A DNA stretch of 64,000 bases from Hyalella azteca (Eukaryota > Arthropoda > Malacostraca > Amphipoda > Hyalellidae). The stretch covers positions 58,461-122,460 of the forward strand of contig NW_025947110.1 of NCBI RefSeq assembly GCF_000764305.2. The letters are read 5' to 3'. Position 1 is the stretch's first letter. Every line of letters begins with the position of its first letter. The notes beneath the pieces were generated by a model. That model was given only the letters and a program-made list of their open reading frames with translations. It did not search any database and was not told the DNA's origin. The translations under genes were made by a program, and so were the position numbers. Positions 11,033 to 30,642 of this stretch are shown here, in pieces.

Positions 11033-12071
11033 TTCACTGTCACCATACGATCAACGGTGGTTTCTATCATGTTCAACCTAGTGCGCACAGCTTGAATTTC
11101 TTCGGAAATTTCTTAGTCAGAGTTTTAATTGAGATTACTGTGACAATTGACCTTGAAACTAAGTATTTTCTAAGTACGTTTGAATAACGAAAGATTTGCG
11201 CATGATTCGACAGCAGCCTACACAGCTAAAAATTACCCAACACAAGCTGGAACGCGAGAAGAAAATGTTGACCACATGGGCACGAGGCTTACAGCTTTCG
11301 ATGCAAAAAATACAATGAGCCTGCGAACATACCGTACACATCAATCGCTACTGAATTTGTAGATGGACATCTTTACATTGTTTAACAGCGAAAGCTGTAA
11401 AGAAATTCTTTTGTGGTAGATACACTCATCGGGATCACTTAATTGCTGGTGATGAGCGGTGTCGATGTATCAGGTAACCTGAGGAGAACGTGCGCCAACA
11501 GGGAGGGTGATGCTTGATCTACGTGCTTCTGGGTATTTGCCTATTCCGCTACTTGTTAATTCTTTGAGACTTATCTCGAGTGTTTAACTGGATTACAACT
11601 ATTCCTACCATGATGCCATCAACATTTTTATGTGCCCTTGATGAGAGCGCAATTAACTATGAAAACGCAATTAAATAATAAATGAGAAATAAAAAGCACA
11701 ACTTTAGGTAAAAATTGAAATCGAAGTAAATATAGATGGGAAAAATTACAGCATTTACTACTATATATTAGGTTTATCGTAGTGCTCTAACAGATGAAAT
11801 TCGTCATGACCAAACTTCTTACTTAGACTTGCAAATCTCTTTGAAAGTCAGAGCTCATCAATAAAAAATTCATAACGATAATTTAATTATTATCTGTAGC
11901 AGAAGAAACTGGATAGCCAATGTTACAAAAAAAATGTTTTAGGGTAATTATATCATAAATGTCCCTTTTCGGCATACCGAAATCCGTTCCATGGGTCATT
12001 TTAGAACTAGTTAGCGCCTGAGTCCTAAGGATTTAACAGATTAACGTCAAATTTCAAGTATTATCTACACA
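11033..12071 (+). promoter_or_regulatory. 5' flank of the REEP gene
   Basis: No coding sequence is recognised. The segment must hold the 5' UTR and probably the promoter of the gene that starts at 12072. No core promoter motif can be placed. Confidence 0.3.
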
Positions 12072-20975
<8,904 letters not shown>

Positions 20976-21040
20976 ATGGCACCCTCTACAGCCTGGTTAG
21001 TGAGCATCCTGCCCATTAGTTACTAATTATTTTAAACTAT

Positions 21041-22262
21041 TATTTTTAACACACTTCTCTTTAACTCCACTTTTTACAACACTTCTCTTTTCTGTCTGTC
21101 TGCTACAAATCTTATAATAGATATTTAACACACTTCTACCTCTCCAATCGATCTGAAGTTTTGCACACTTGCGTAAAGTTGGAGACAATGCATGAATCAA
21201 TTGACAGAATAAATAATTTTAAAAATTAAAAAAAATTTCAATATTGAAAAAATAATTTTGTCTGCAACAAATCTTATAATCGATATTTAATACACTTCTA
21301 GCTGTCCAATCTATCTGAAATTTTGCAGACCTGCGTAAAGTCGGAGATAATGCATGAATCAATTGACGGAATAAATAATTTTGAAATTTTAATTTATTTT
21401 ATGAATTAAAATAATTAAAAAATTCAATTTTGTAATATTCGAAATTAAAATTAGAACTTAATTGTACATGTTTCACATTGGAGACATTGGATTTTTTAGT
21501 AGCGTTGTCTTCAAAAAGTAATTTTTAAACGTATATTATACAATACTTCTCTTTAACTTCACGTCTTATTGTTTGTCTGTCTGTCTGTTACAAATCTTAT
21601 AATAAAATTTAACACATTTCTAGTTATCCTATCATGTGAAATTTTGCACACTTGCGTAAAGTTGGAGACAATGCATGAATAAAATGACAAAATAAATAAT
21701 TTTAAAGAAATTTTTTTAATATCAAAAATGGAAAAATAATTTTATCAGCTACAAATCTTACAATTGATATTAGACACACTTTTACCTGTCCAATTGATCT
21801 GAAATTTTGCACAATTGTGTGAAGTTGGAGGCAATGCATGAATCAATTGACAGAATAAATAATTTTGAAAAATAAAAGAAGAAATTCATTGTACATCTGT
21901 AACATTGGAAATACTGGATTCCTTAGAAGTGTTGTCTTCAAAAAGTAATTTTTAAACATATATTATTGTTTGTTTGTTTGTCTGCTACAAATCTTATAAT
22001 CAATATTTAACACACTTCTACCTGTCCACTTGATATAAAATTTTGCACACTTGCGCAAAATCATAGACAATGCATGAATCAATTGACGCGATAAATAATT
22101 TTGAAAATTTAATTTTTTTTATATAGTAATATTTAAAAAATTTAAAAATGATTTTTCAATATATGAAAATAAAATTAGAAATTCACTGTAGATGTGTAAC
22201 ATTGGAGACACTGTATTCTTTAGAAGTGTTGTTTTTAAAAATTAATTTTTAAACGCATATTA
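21041..22262 (+). repeat. repeat family 2, tandem block of about three copies
   Basis: Copies span about 21041-21540, 21541-21964 and 21965-22262 (the last is truncated). Each ends with 'gttgtctt...aagtaatttttaaac' and 'atatta'. The block starts 66 bp after the REEP stop codon, so it probably forms part of that 3' UTR or immediate flank. Confidence 0.65.
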
Positions 22263-22275
22263 TTATAATGCATTA

Positions 22276-22371
22276 GGTTTGACTGCTTGCCCTGCACCTC
22301 AATTTTGACTATGAAGCTGAGCTCATTTGCATAGTCACTGCCTTTGGGTATCCTGCATACCAAAGCATCGA
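22276..22371 (+). pseudogene. decayed copy of REEP exon 2
   Basis: From an acceptor-like 'ttag' the sequence follows exon 2 (18916-19016): 'ctgcttgccctgcacctca', 'gaagctgagctcatttgca', 'tatcctgcataccaaagcat'. Several substitutions and a short deletion break the frame (ATAGTCACTG replaces the ICNLIA codons). It lies 1.3 kb after the real stop. Confidence 0.75.
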
Positions 22372-22521
22372 CACAGTTCATCCGACATAATTTAACCGTT
22401 TTTGTTGAATTTTTTATTGATTCTATAAAATCCAAACTCCATGAGTTGGATATATTTTATTGGCAAGCAGTGATGGTAGCTTGCTATGGGTTAAATGTTT
22501 CATGCATCATTTGCAATAATA

Positions 22522-22754
22522 TCTTCAGAAAATGGGGAAACCTATTCTGAAACCGAGAGTCTTGATGGGGAAAGACTTTCTTATTATACACTATTATTAT
22601 TATACTACACTATTGTTTTTATATTATTATTCATTAGGTTGGACTGCTTGCTCTGTACTTCAATTTTGACTGTGAAGCTAAGCTCAAAGGCGAAGAAAGT
22701 CTTTCCCCATCCAGATTTCCAGTTTCAGAATGGGTTTCCCCATTTTTCTGAAGA
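22522..22754. repeat. foldback with ~61-bp arms around a second REEP exon-2 fragment
   Basis: Arms at 22522-22582 and 22693-22754 are inverted copies: 'tcttcagaaaatggggaaac' pairs with 'gtttccccatttttctgaaga', and 'gatggggaaagactttctt' with its complement. The loop holds the exon-2 fragment at 22638. Confidence 0.65.
22638..22686 (+). pseudogene. short second fragment of REEP exon 2
   Basis: 'ggactgcttgctctgtactt' and 'gtgaagctaagctca' match the first half of exon 2 after an acceptor-like 'attag'. It is closer to the copy at 22276 than to the real exon, so a duplicated pseudo-exon was probably copied again. Confidence 0.6.
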
Positions 22755-22900
22755 TTCGATATATTATTATATATAATATATTTATATATTATATATAGTA
22801 GATTTTTTATATAATATTATATAAAATATAAAAAGAAATTTCACAAATCAATGGTTGCTAATATGTGGAGCTGGTGAAATGGCAAGTGCATATCTGTGAA

Positions 22901-23120
22901 ATCGTGTATGCTAAATAAACGACGACTAAGCATTTTTTGGACTTTGGATTTGTTTTTTGTTTGAAAACTAAACTTGAGCTTTAATTTGTGCAGCTTGTCA
23001 AGAGACATCAATCGTGTATGCTAAATAAACGACGACTATGCATTTTTTGGACTTTGGATTTGTTTTTTGTTTGAAAACTAAACTTGAGCTTTAATTTGTG
23101 CAGCTTGTCAAGAGACATCA
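22901..23120 (+). repeat. 110-bp near-perfect tandem duplication
   Basis: 22901-23010 and 23011-23120 differ at about one base (cgactaagc versus cgactatgc). It is either a very recent duplication or an assembly duplication. Confidence 0.8.
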
Positions 23121-26100
23121 CATGGACTTCAGGCTCACTACACAGCACGACAACAGCGGCGTCAGCAAGATTTTTTGAATTTTTAAACATTTCTATTTAA
23201 CTGCAGCCGGTTCGACCAAGACACTAGTTGAGTCTTCAATAAAATCTTCATTCTTCGATATATAATTAAGTAGACACTTAAGAACTTAGAAGCTAGTAAA
23301 AAATTTTCTTACAAGCTTCTTGAGAAAAGCTTTCTTTTGGCACCTTGTATAGCTCAGCAAGCTGTTGTTTGGAGCCTTCGGTTGCTGCGACACTGGTAAT
23401 GATGAGGAACTCGGCGAGTTGTTATATTTGTAGTTATCTCCTAATGTGCAGTTTATGGCATCGTCATTGTTGCATCTGGTCTCAAGTGAGCTATCAAAGG
23501 CATTGTTTTTTATTCCCAAGTTCCAAGTCACGTTGGGCATTCGAATGTGATGTCACATCAAGTAGATGTTCAAAGGCTGGTATATTTTGTGCTACCTCTC
23601 TCAGTTACAGCCTCTTTCCCTTTTCTCTTTGTTGGCATACAATTCCCTCGTATTTCATGAAACGGACTTCAAGTCGATTGCGATTACCGATGCGTGAACC
23701 CGTGTTGCTTTAGTGTGTCGATCTCAAACTTTTCATACAAGATATCCAATGTATGCTCAAAATGATGGAATATATGTTCTCCTCCTACTAAAATCGTGGC
23801 TCGATGCCTCGTTACCTGATATTCAACTCCAAGTGATGCAGTGAGGTTTGAAGAATGTATGGTAAAGAAGCACGCTAATGGAGCTACATTAGTTAGGACT
23901 TGCTTGATGAGGCCTTGGAAGAAATCTTTGTATATTTTGCTAGCATTGAACTGAATTTGTTAGCTTACTTTCATCGGTTATAAGTTACTGTAAGTAGGTA
24001 TTTCAGGCTCTACACAAGTAAAATATGACCATACATTTCTATTCATTAAGGTCAACCCAGATTTATAACCTCGAGTTGTGATCGCTAGAATCTCTGAGTA
24101 CACAATCCTCGATAGGTGTAGAACACCTACTAGCCATAATACATGTAGTACCTGTTTTCCTTTTTGTGTGACAAGCGAGTTGTTTTGTTTCTCCAAGTTT
24201 TTTCCGGACTAATTTCTTAGAGTGGTTTAATAAAGGACGCTTTCTCTGTAACTCGGTTGTCACCTGTGCCATTGGCTTTCTGCGTTTTCTTTGAAAGGGC
24301 GATGGTAGATGGTTCCGTTTTTATGCATGAAAAAGACATAATCCAGCAAATTATCATCAAGTAGCATTGGGACTAGAGTTGGGATGTAGAGGTGCAAAAA
24401 TTGCTGATATATCCATTGTCTACTAGCATTTTGAGTAGAAACCGATCTGTAGTGTGAGCTGGGTTCAATGTGTGCGTTTTTAGGATGAAGCATTAGTTTC
24501 CTTTTAGGTGGTAATTCCTTTTATATCCTTTTACACGTTTGCATTGCACCTGTCGCTTCAAATATATACCTTACTCTTCAGTTTGTCTTTTCAGTCCACG
24601 ATTCTGTTGGTGAACGGCATGACTACATATTGTACTCGCAAAAATTGAAATTATTTCTTCATCTTAAATGTATGGAACCTTTGCTTTCTCTAGAAAGTTC
24701 CTTGTGACGATTTTATTTCGAAATGTGATTTTTTTTCATTGAATTTAGTACACCAGGTAGGGTGCCGCACACAGTCTCCGCGTTCCCTGGGATCCCACAG
24801 CCGGCGCTTGAGCATCACTCAGACGAAACTTAAGCACAAAAATTGGCTCGGATACTAATTGCTAGTAATTGAGAAACCGGTTTTTGCACTCGTGTAGTTG
24901 TACTTATGGCTGAGCTTGAAAATCTTTGTGACCAGCATAAACTAGAAACTGATAAATGCTATTTGGGTGAACGGGGAAATCCTGTCCTCTGTGTTTTCAT
25001 ACCTAATTTGTTGATTGTAAATTGTAAGAAATTTAGAAAACGATTTTTTTACTCGCCAATTTTTTCATAATAACGATTGACTAATTTTATCTTTGTGTCC
25101 AGCATAAACCTACAAATTTGATCGTTAGCAATTCTGACGTTTGAGTGCTAATAATGATGGTCGTGGCGACTATCGTATCATGATGACATTGCGTCGCGTT
25201 ATGCTTCTTCGTGTAGCGCTCGTCGCTGGTGGTGACCGGAGTAGAAGAAACCCAAGCAGACTAGTTAACACTTGTCAGCTAGAGAGGGATACATTCATCG
25301 AAAAACTTATTGCACGAGCTTAAACCCCGGGTTGGGAATTAAAGTGTTTACTTTTTTATAACAGTATATATTTGTATTATAGACTGGCAGGCCAGGTCGA
25401 TGTTGCCCGGAATTGATAATCCCTGCAAATATAGAATCTAAAGAGGCTTAAAATCACCGTATGGTAATTGAAGAAAGATTTATTGAAAAATAAATGCCAT
25501 AGAACATTGAACTGAAATTTGAAGCCCTTTCGAAATGCGAAACGCTTACTCAGATAAATTAAATCATTCGAAAATCAAAATGTATTTTTTCCCTCCAAAT
25601 TTTTTTTTATGCGAAGAAACGCTGTATTCCAAATAATATATTTTCATAACCTGGCTCTCCTGCTTTTCTAAAAAAAAACTTATTTTTACCATGGACCCTT
25701 GCATGGACCCGCCAACAACAATAAAAAAAGGTTATCATGCTTCATGGTTGAACCATGATCTTGCTTTGCTTGTCGCTTGACGCGGATGCAGAGCCAGTCA
25801 GCTGCTGAACGGTCGATGTGTTGTACCGTGTACGTACGATTTTTCAGTCTAATACAGTAATAGTGAATGATGGACTTTTTGTCATTATTTTTAGATTCTT
25901 GAAAACTTAAGGGTATCAGTGTTTATTAATATTCACTGTAAACGTGTATGAGTTATATAATGCAGCTAAGTGACCTTTTCAGCGCATATTTCTACGCAGT
26001 ACGCCTGACTGAGTACTACGGCGAGTACTCTCACGGTAGACGGTTACACGCAACGTAGGTAGTTTTGTAGTTGTACTTTGTAGTAGGTACGAGTACGTTG

Positions 26101-26477
26101 AAATTTGAAGTGTCGAACCTGACAGAATTTTTAGAGCTTACTTTGCTCAGAAATTGTCTAAATCTTATCTAATCTGATTCCATGGTATTTGGTAACGTGG
26201 TTCAGTCTTTCAGAACTTCAATGGGAAGGAAAAAATTGGGCAGAAGCCACAAGTCTTACAAGAAATCATCTGCAAATTCTAACCAAAACATTTAGAACTT
26301 TGGAAGCATATTGACAGTCTGACATACCACAGATTTGTCTAGAATTGGATCATTTTTAATTTCCTTATCAGACTCATCTAAGTAGGTACTCAAGATTTTA
26401 AATAATTCCCTATCATCCTATGTGTGATCACATCATCACAGAACACAGATCACTGTGGTGTGATGTGGCAATGAATT
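23121..26477. other. no gene recognised
   Basis: Several short open frames on both strands (for example the minus-strand frames at 24260-24493 and 24063-24272, which overlap with a frame shift) match no family I know. Base composition is slightly less AT-rich at 23.3-24.5 kb, so an old coding relic is possible. No splice-consistent gene model could be built. Confidence 0.4.
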
Positions 26478-26812
26478 CATAGTGGCAAACCTGAGATTTT
26501 TTAGAATCAGTTCATTTTTGATTTCCTAATTAACTCAAGATTTAAACCAATATCTTGTGTAGGCCTATATCTAGATAATGCTAGTATTATAGTATAAAGT
26601 ATAGTATACATGCATAGTGGCAAAGCAGTGAGTTTTTCTAGACTATTCCTTAAGTTCAATTCTGGGTCCTATAACAGCGGCCAGCAAAGTATCATGGATA
26701 CCAGAAATCCAGAATTATTATGCATTATTACATAAGATATAGGTTTAAATCTTGAGTAAATGAGGAAATTAAAAATGAACCAATTCTAAAATATATCTGG
26801 TTTGCCACTATG
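26478..26812. mobile_element. MITE family 4 (CATAGTGGCAAACC ends), full length
   Basis: 335 bp with terminal inverted repeats of about 68 bases: CATAGTGGCAAACC at the left and GGTTTGCCACTATG at the right, continuing 'gaatcagttcatttttgatt' and 'aattaaaaatgaaccaattc'. There is no coding capacity. Confidence 0.75.
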
Positions 26813-26999
26813 TTTAAGTATACATGATACATTGATACTTGGCTGCTCTACTTCTGGACTCAATATTGAACTTGAGGGGAGTCTAAATAAGTCTCTTCTT
26901 TGCTGCTATGCCACAGTCCCATCTTTCCACTTTTCTGCAGCCAATGATATATTTATTAGGCTAGAGGTCTGTTGCCAATTCTTAACATCACAGAAGCTT

Positions 27000-27205
27000 G
27001 TTGCATGCTTGAACTCACAACTCACTGCTTCAATTTTGCTTTGCTTAACCGCCAGCCGCCTGTCCTCCTAGCCGATTCTGACCAGAAACTGGCGCACAGA
27101 GCTGGGATCAAACCCGCCCCTCTCTGCTCCAATGATAATCTTGGTACCGGGTACGTACTCTGAACTTTAACCACTGGGCTACCGGGGCGGGTACCCCTGT
27201 GCCGG
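27000..27205 (-). mobile_element. tRNA-derived SINE, inverted copy
   Basis: On the minus strand it reads 'gcccagtggttaaagttcag', a B-box GGTTTGATCCCAGCTC, 'ctggtcagaatcggctagga' and 'agcagtgagttgtgagttca', collinear with the SINEs at 4404 and 4774. The LINE-like 3' tail is missing. Confidence 0.75.
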
Positions 27206-27283
27206 TGGTTAAATTGTAACTTCATAAATTCTGTAGTGGTTTTGGAAACAGATACCTTAATATCTTCTACAATCTACACTAGA

Positions 27284-27893
27284 ACTAGATAGCAATTGGT
27301 AACAGGTTTACGTTTAGAAAAAACCAATTTGCCATTGGAGAAATGAAATTAGAAATTTGTAATATTATGCAAAATTTTTTAGAAATTGATACCTACCAAC
27401 TTTTGTATCACTGGTGATTTTCAAAAATCACAAGCAAAAATGTAATGGTTTTTCTTATTTTTCTGAAAGAAATTAGAGGAGGGCCAATAATATGGGTAAA
27501 ATTTACTGCAAGTATAGGCGTTTATCTCCCATTCATGTGTGACTAACACTAACTTGTTAAGTGACCTCTGCCCATTTTTTCCAAAATAGATAATTCATAG
27601 AACCAGAATATCTTAAATTCTTCTGATGCATCTGTGAATGCAGAATGCTGACTTGTATATGGTACTTGACTACTCATTNGTTGAAATTCTGACAACTCTG
27701 GCCACACTGGTCCACACTATAAAACATTGATTTCATTGAGTCCCAAGTGACAAGTCCTTCAATTTTAAATTAATGAATAATATTTTGACCAGAGAATTCA
27801 TGTTCCAAGCCCCAAATTCATTTCTCCAATGGCAAATTGGTTTTTACTAAACTTGAACATGTTACCAATTGCTATCTAGTGTAGCAATTTCTA
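27284..27893. mobile_element. MITE-like element with ~75-bp terminal inverted repeats
   Basis: Left arm 'actagatagcaattggtaac' with 'accaatttgccattggagaa' pairs with the right arm 'ttctccaatggcaaattggt' with 'gttaccaattgctatctagt'. About 610 bp, with an N at 27679. The right end runs into a 20-bp tandem repeat of its own terminal sequence. Confidence 0.7.
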
Positions 27894-27962
27894 TCTAGTG
27901 TAGCGATTGCTATCTAGTGTGCCAATTTCTATCTAGTGTAGCAATTGCTATCTAGTGTAGCA
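27866..27962. repeat. 20-bp tandem repeat, about five units
   Basis: Units of 'tatctagtgtagcaattgc' type. They copy the outer end of the MITE at 27284-27893, so the repeat grew from the transposon terminus. Confidence 0.75.
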
Positions 27963-28025
27963 GGCAGAGTGGTGGAGACGCAGGTAAGCGCACCAATAAG
28001 GGAAGAGTCTGGCATTCTGCTGGCC

Positions 28026-28846
28026 AACATTGATGGGGCTCTTCCCACGGAGAGCAGGTCACAAGATTGGCATGCTGCGTGAGATGGTTGACAAGGGTGG
28101 GATCTTTATGATTGCACTAACGGAGTTGCACCTAAGAAAAGATATATTCAATGCAGAAATTACAATGGAAGGATTCCAACACTACCACGCAGACCGGAAA
28201 GAAGGGGGGAGGAAGTGTCTAACTTAGGAACTCCCTCGCAAGAAGCACTGTAGAATTGAGATCAAAATCTGGAAACTCTGATGGCTTTGTTGAACACGTG
28301 CTACTTCACTTAAAAAAAATTTGACTTGTGCGTGGCCATAGTCTGTAGACCACCTGCTTGACCGCTGGAAAATTTCAACGAAACCCTTAAGGAAATAGAG
28401 ACCAGGGTGGCTGAACTGGGTGACCTAGCCCCTAGCCTGATAATTGGTGGGGACTTCAACCTCCCATGAATCCGTTGGACAAGCCCTGGCGGCTTAGAGT
28501 TTGATGAACGCGACACAAGTCAAGAAGCCCAACTTGTGAAGTTTGCTGCGAAATACTTGCTTAGTCAGCAGGTACCACGGTTGCCAACAAGAGAACACAA
28601 TATTCTTGATCTCTTCTTTACTAATAATGAAAGAATGGTGGTTGACGTCCAGGTTGAAGATACCTCACTGTCAGGCCATCGCTTAGTGATGGTGGAAATG
28701 ACAATTAGAATTGAAACCCTGCCCAGGTCTATACCCCAAGAGGGACTGGCAGGACTTAACTTTTACAATCAAAGAACCGATTGAGGGGCAATTTGGAATG
28801 AAATTGACAAAATCGATTGGAGAGCGGAGTTTCACGAGATGAATGC
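28026..28846 (+). mobile_element. LINE endonuclease-domain fragment, frameshifted
   Basis: Frames jointly encode an APE-type endonuclease: HKIGMLREMVDKGGIFMIAL, then ITMEGFQHYHADRKEG, then LIIGGDFNLP (the GDFN motif), then TREHNILDLFFTNN and LSGHRLVMVEMTI. The usual SDH catalytic box reads SGH here. It has stops and frameshifts. It is cut at 28847 by an adapter relic, so the polymerase part could be elsewhere. Confidence 0.8.
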
Positions 28847-28884
28847 CTGTCTCTTATACACATCTAGATGTGTATAAGAGACAG
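28847..28884. other. complete 38-bp Tn5 mosaic-end adapter palindrome
   Basis: Identical to the one at 13505. It terminates the LINE endonuclease fragment abruptly. Confidence 0.95.
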
Positions 28885-28956
28885 CTGTACGTACAATAGT
28901 TATGAGTAGAACTCCATGGTGCGGCCTGTACGTACAATAGTTATGAGTAGAACTCN
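28885..28956. repeat. 30-bp duplication next to an N (probable assembly artefact)
   Basis: 28885-28914 and 28926-28955 are the same 30 bases (ctgtacgtacaatagttatg...), followed by the N at 28956. As at 3854-4000, it looks like an unmerged contig overlap. Confidence 0.8.
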
Positions 28957-28997
28957 TAATAGCGGAACCTACAAATAAACTAGTATACATTGAATTA
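28957..28997 (+). mobile_element. end fragment of MITE family 5
   Basis: 'atagcggaacctacaaataa' and 'actagtatacattgaattat' match the element at 63028-63251. It is truncated by the N at 28956. Confidence 0.6.
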
Positions 28998-29016
28998 TCG
29001 ATCTTTTTTTGCCTTT

Positions 29017-29163
29017 TTAGCGCATTTTCTCATTTATGGAAAAAATGCACTGTTGTGCTTGCCATGTCCGTCTGTCCGTCCGTCTGTCCGTGACCTCAAG
29101 TTTTTGTCAAAGAGAAAATGCGCGCTCTGTCACTCACTGCAGTGATTACTGAGTTATGTTTTT
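29017..29163 (+). repeat. interspersed repeat 'agcgcattttctcattta', copy 2
   Basis: The inverted counterpart of 17228-17372, with the same order of blocks and a CCGTCTGT microsatellite core. Confidence 0.6.
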
Positions 29164-30642
29164 TACTCGTGCTGTTTCACCCTATGGCAACTTCCACAAA
29201 ATCAGCAAAAATGTTTAGGATTTGAAAATTTTGATAAAAGTGTGGTTTAGAATATCAGAATAACCAAAATGAGTTAAATGCTATTCATGAGCCACTGTTT
29301 TTCACAAACCAAAATACATGACATACAAGGTACAAGATTTAAAATTCTGTAAAATTGTAGGATTGTAGAGCTACAATATGCCAATAAAATAAATTTTTTT
29401 TGCCTCAATTGTCATGCCATGATACCCATATATTATTGTTTTTCTAATATTTTCAGTGAATTGTTCAATTAATTAGATGTAATCAATTTTGCAAAGTTAC
29501 CCTGGTGTTGGTTCTTGTTTCAAATTCTAGTAATCCTTCTGGGACCTTGTATAAGCCATGAGTATACTTGTATGCTTCAGTGAGTTCTCCACGCTGATGT
29601 TGATAACTGAGGCTTGGAAGCTTCATAATCTTTAATCTTTCCTCATAGGACTTGCCATTCAAGCCCGGAATTATCCTTGTTGCACGTCTTTGAACACTCT
29701 ATTAAATTTTTGTCCTTTTCAAGTTTTGGTGACCAGACATTTCCAAACTCTAGGTTTCAGGGGCACGACAGCAACTAAATATTATTATGATATTTAAATG
29801 ATATTTAAATATGCCCAAATATTTGCTAATATTATTGAAGAATTGTTGCCAGAACTGAATATGCCTTCTAAATTTATTTTTTATGATATTTATACAAAGC
29901 TATACCTATCTTACTGACAAATCCTTGCAGATAAATCATTATGCTGGAGTATTGCCAAATATACAAGGTTAGTAGTTCAAATTTTTACTGAAATATTGTA
30001 GCTCCAAAGTCATACATTTAAGGTAAATTTTAAATTTTTCAAAATTATGCCAAGTCTGGCTTGTCAGTTTGTCATAGCAGAATTTCTTCAGGTAAATGGA
30101 TTCTAGCCAACAACACTTGTAATTTTTCTGCCATTAACATTTGGCCTTCTCACCAATGGTGACAAGAATTTTTACTCCTAGCTGAGGCTCAAACTCTGCA
30201 TGTGCTTCTTCTATCTGGATGCTCTGGCTACTGTTCCAGTGTCATGGCTGATAAAACAGACAAAAACTTTCTTCTGCCTCTTGGTTTCAAGTTCTTTATA
30301 ATTGTGGGCTCTGGAGCTTAAGTTGTTGACCTACTTGTTGGTAGCAAAAATTTCAATGTTAATTACAATTTAGGTTTGAACTTCCCCACTGAAGAAACAA
30401 AACAGTTGTGCTTTCATTGCAGATTCAATATTTTACTTGTGTGCCATAAATGTTATTTATTATGAGAACAAAATTTGAATGTGAATTGAACATCAATTCC
30501 TTAATAGCATCACTATTTAACCCAAATTAATTCCATTTATTGTAGTTGGATGAAGATGAATTTGTTGCTCACTAGTTGATGCCAGCTGTAATTTTCTAGG
30601 ATTTGATATCAATTTTTAGTACTTTCAACATTCAAGGAAAAT
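29164..30642 (+). other. no gene recognised; 5' flank of the UBL4A-like gene
   Basis: AT-rich, with no convincing open frame. The last few hundred bases must contain the 5' UTR and promoter of the gene starting at 30643. Confidence 0.4.

Noticed and set aside
24063..24493. Two overlapping minus-strand frames as a small basic protein gene
   Set aside because: No family resemblance, the frames overlap out of register and no splice sites join them; left as unassigned sequence.
25141..25323. 60-codon plus-strand frame rich in Arg
   Set aside because: It is short, without homology I recognise and without splice or poly(A) context.
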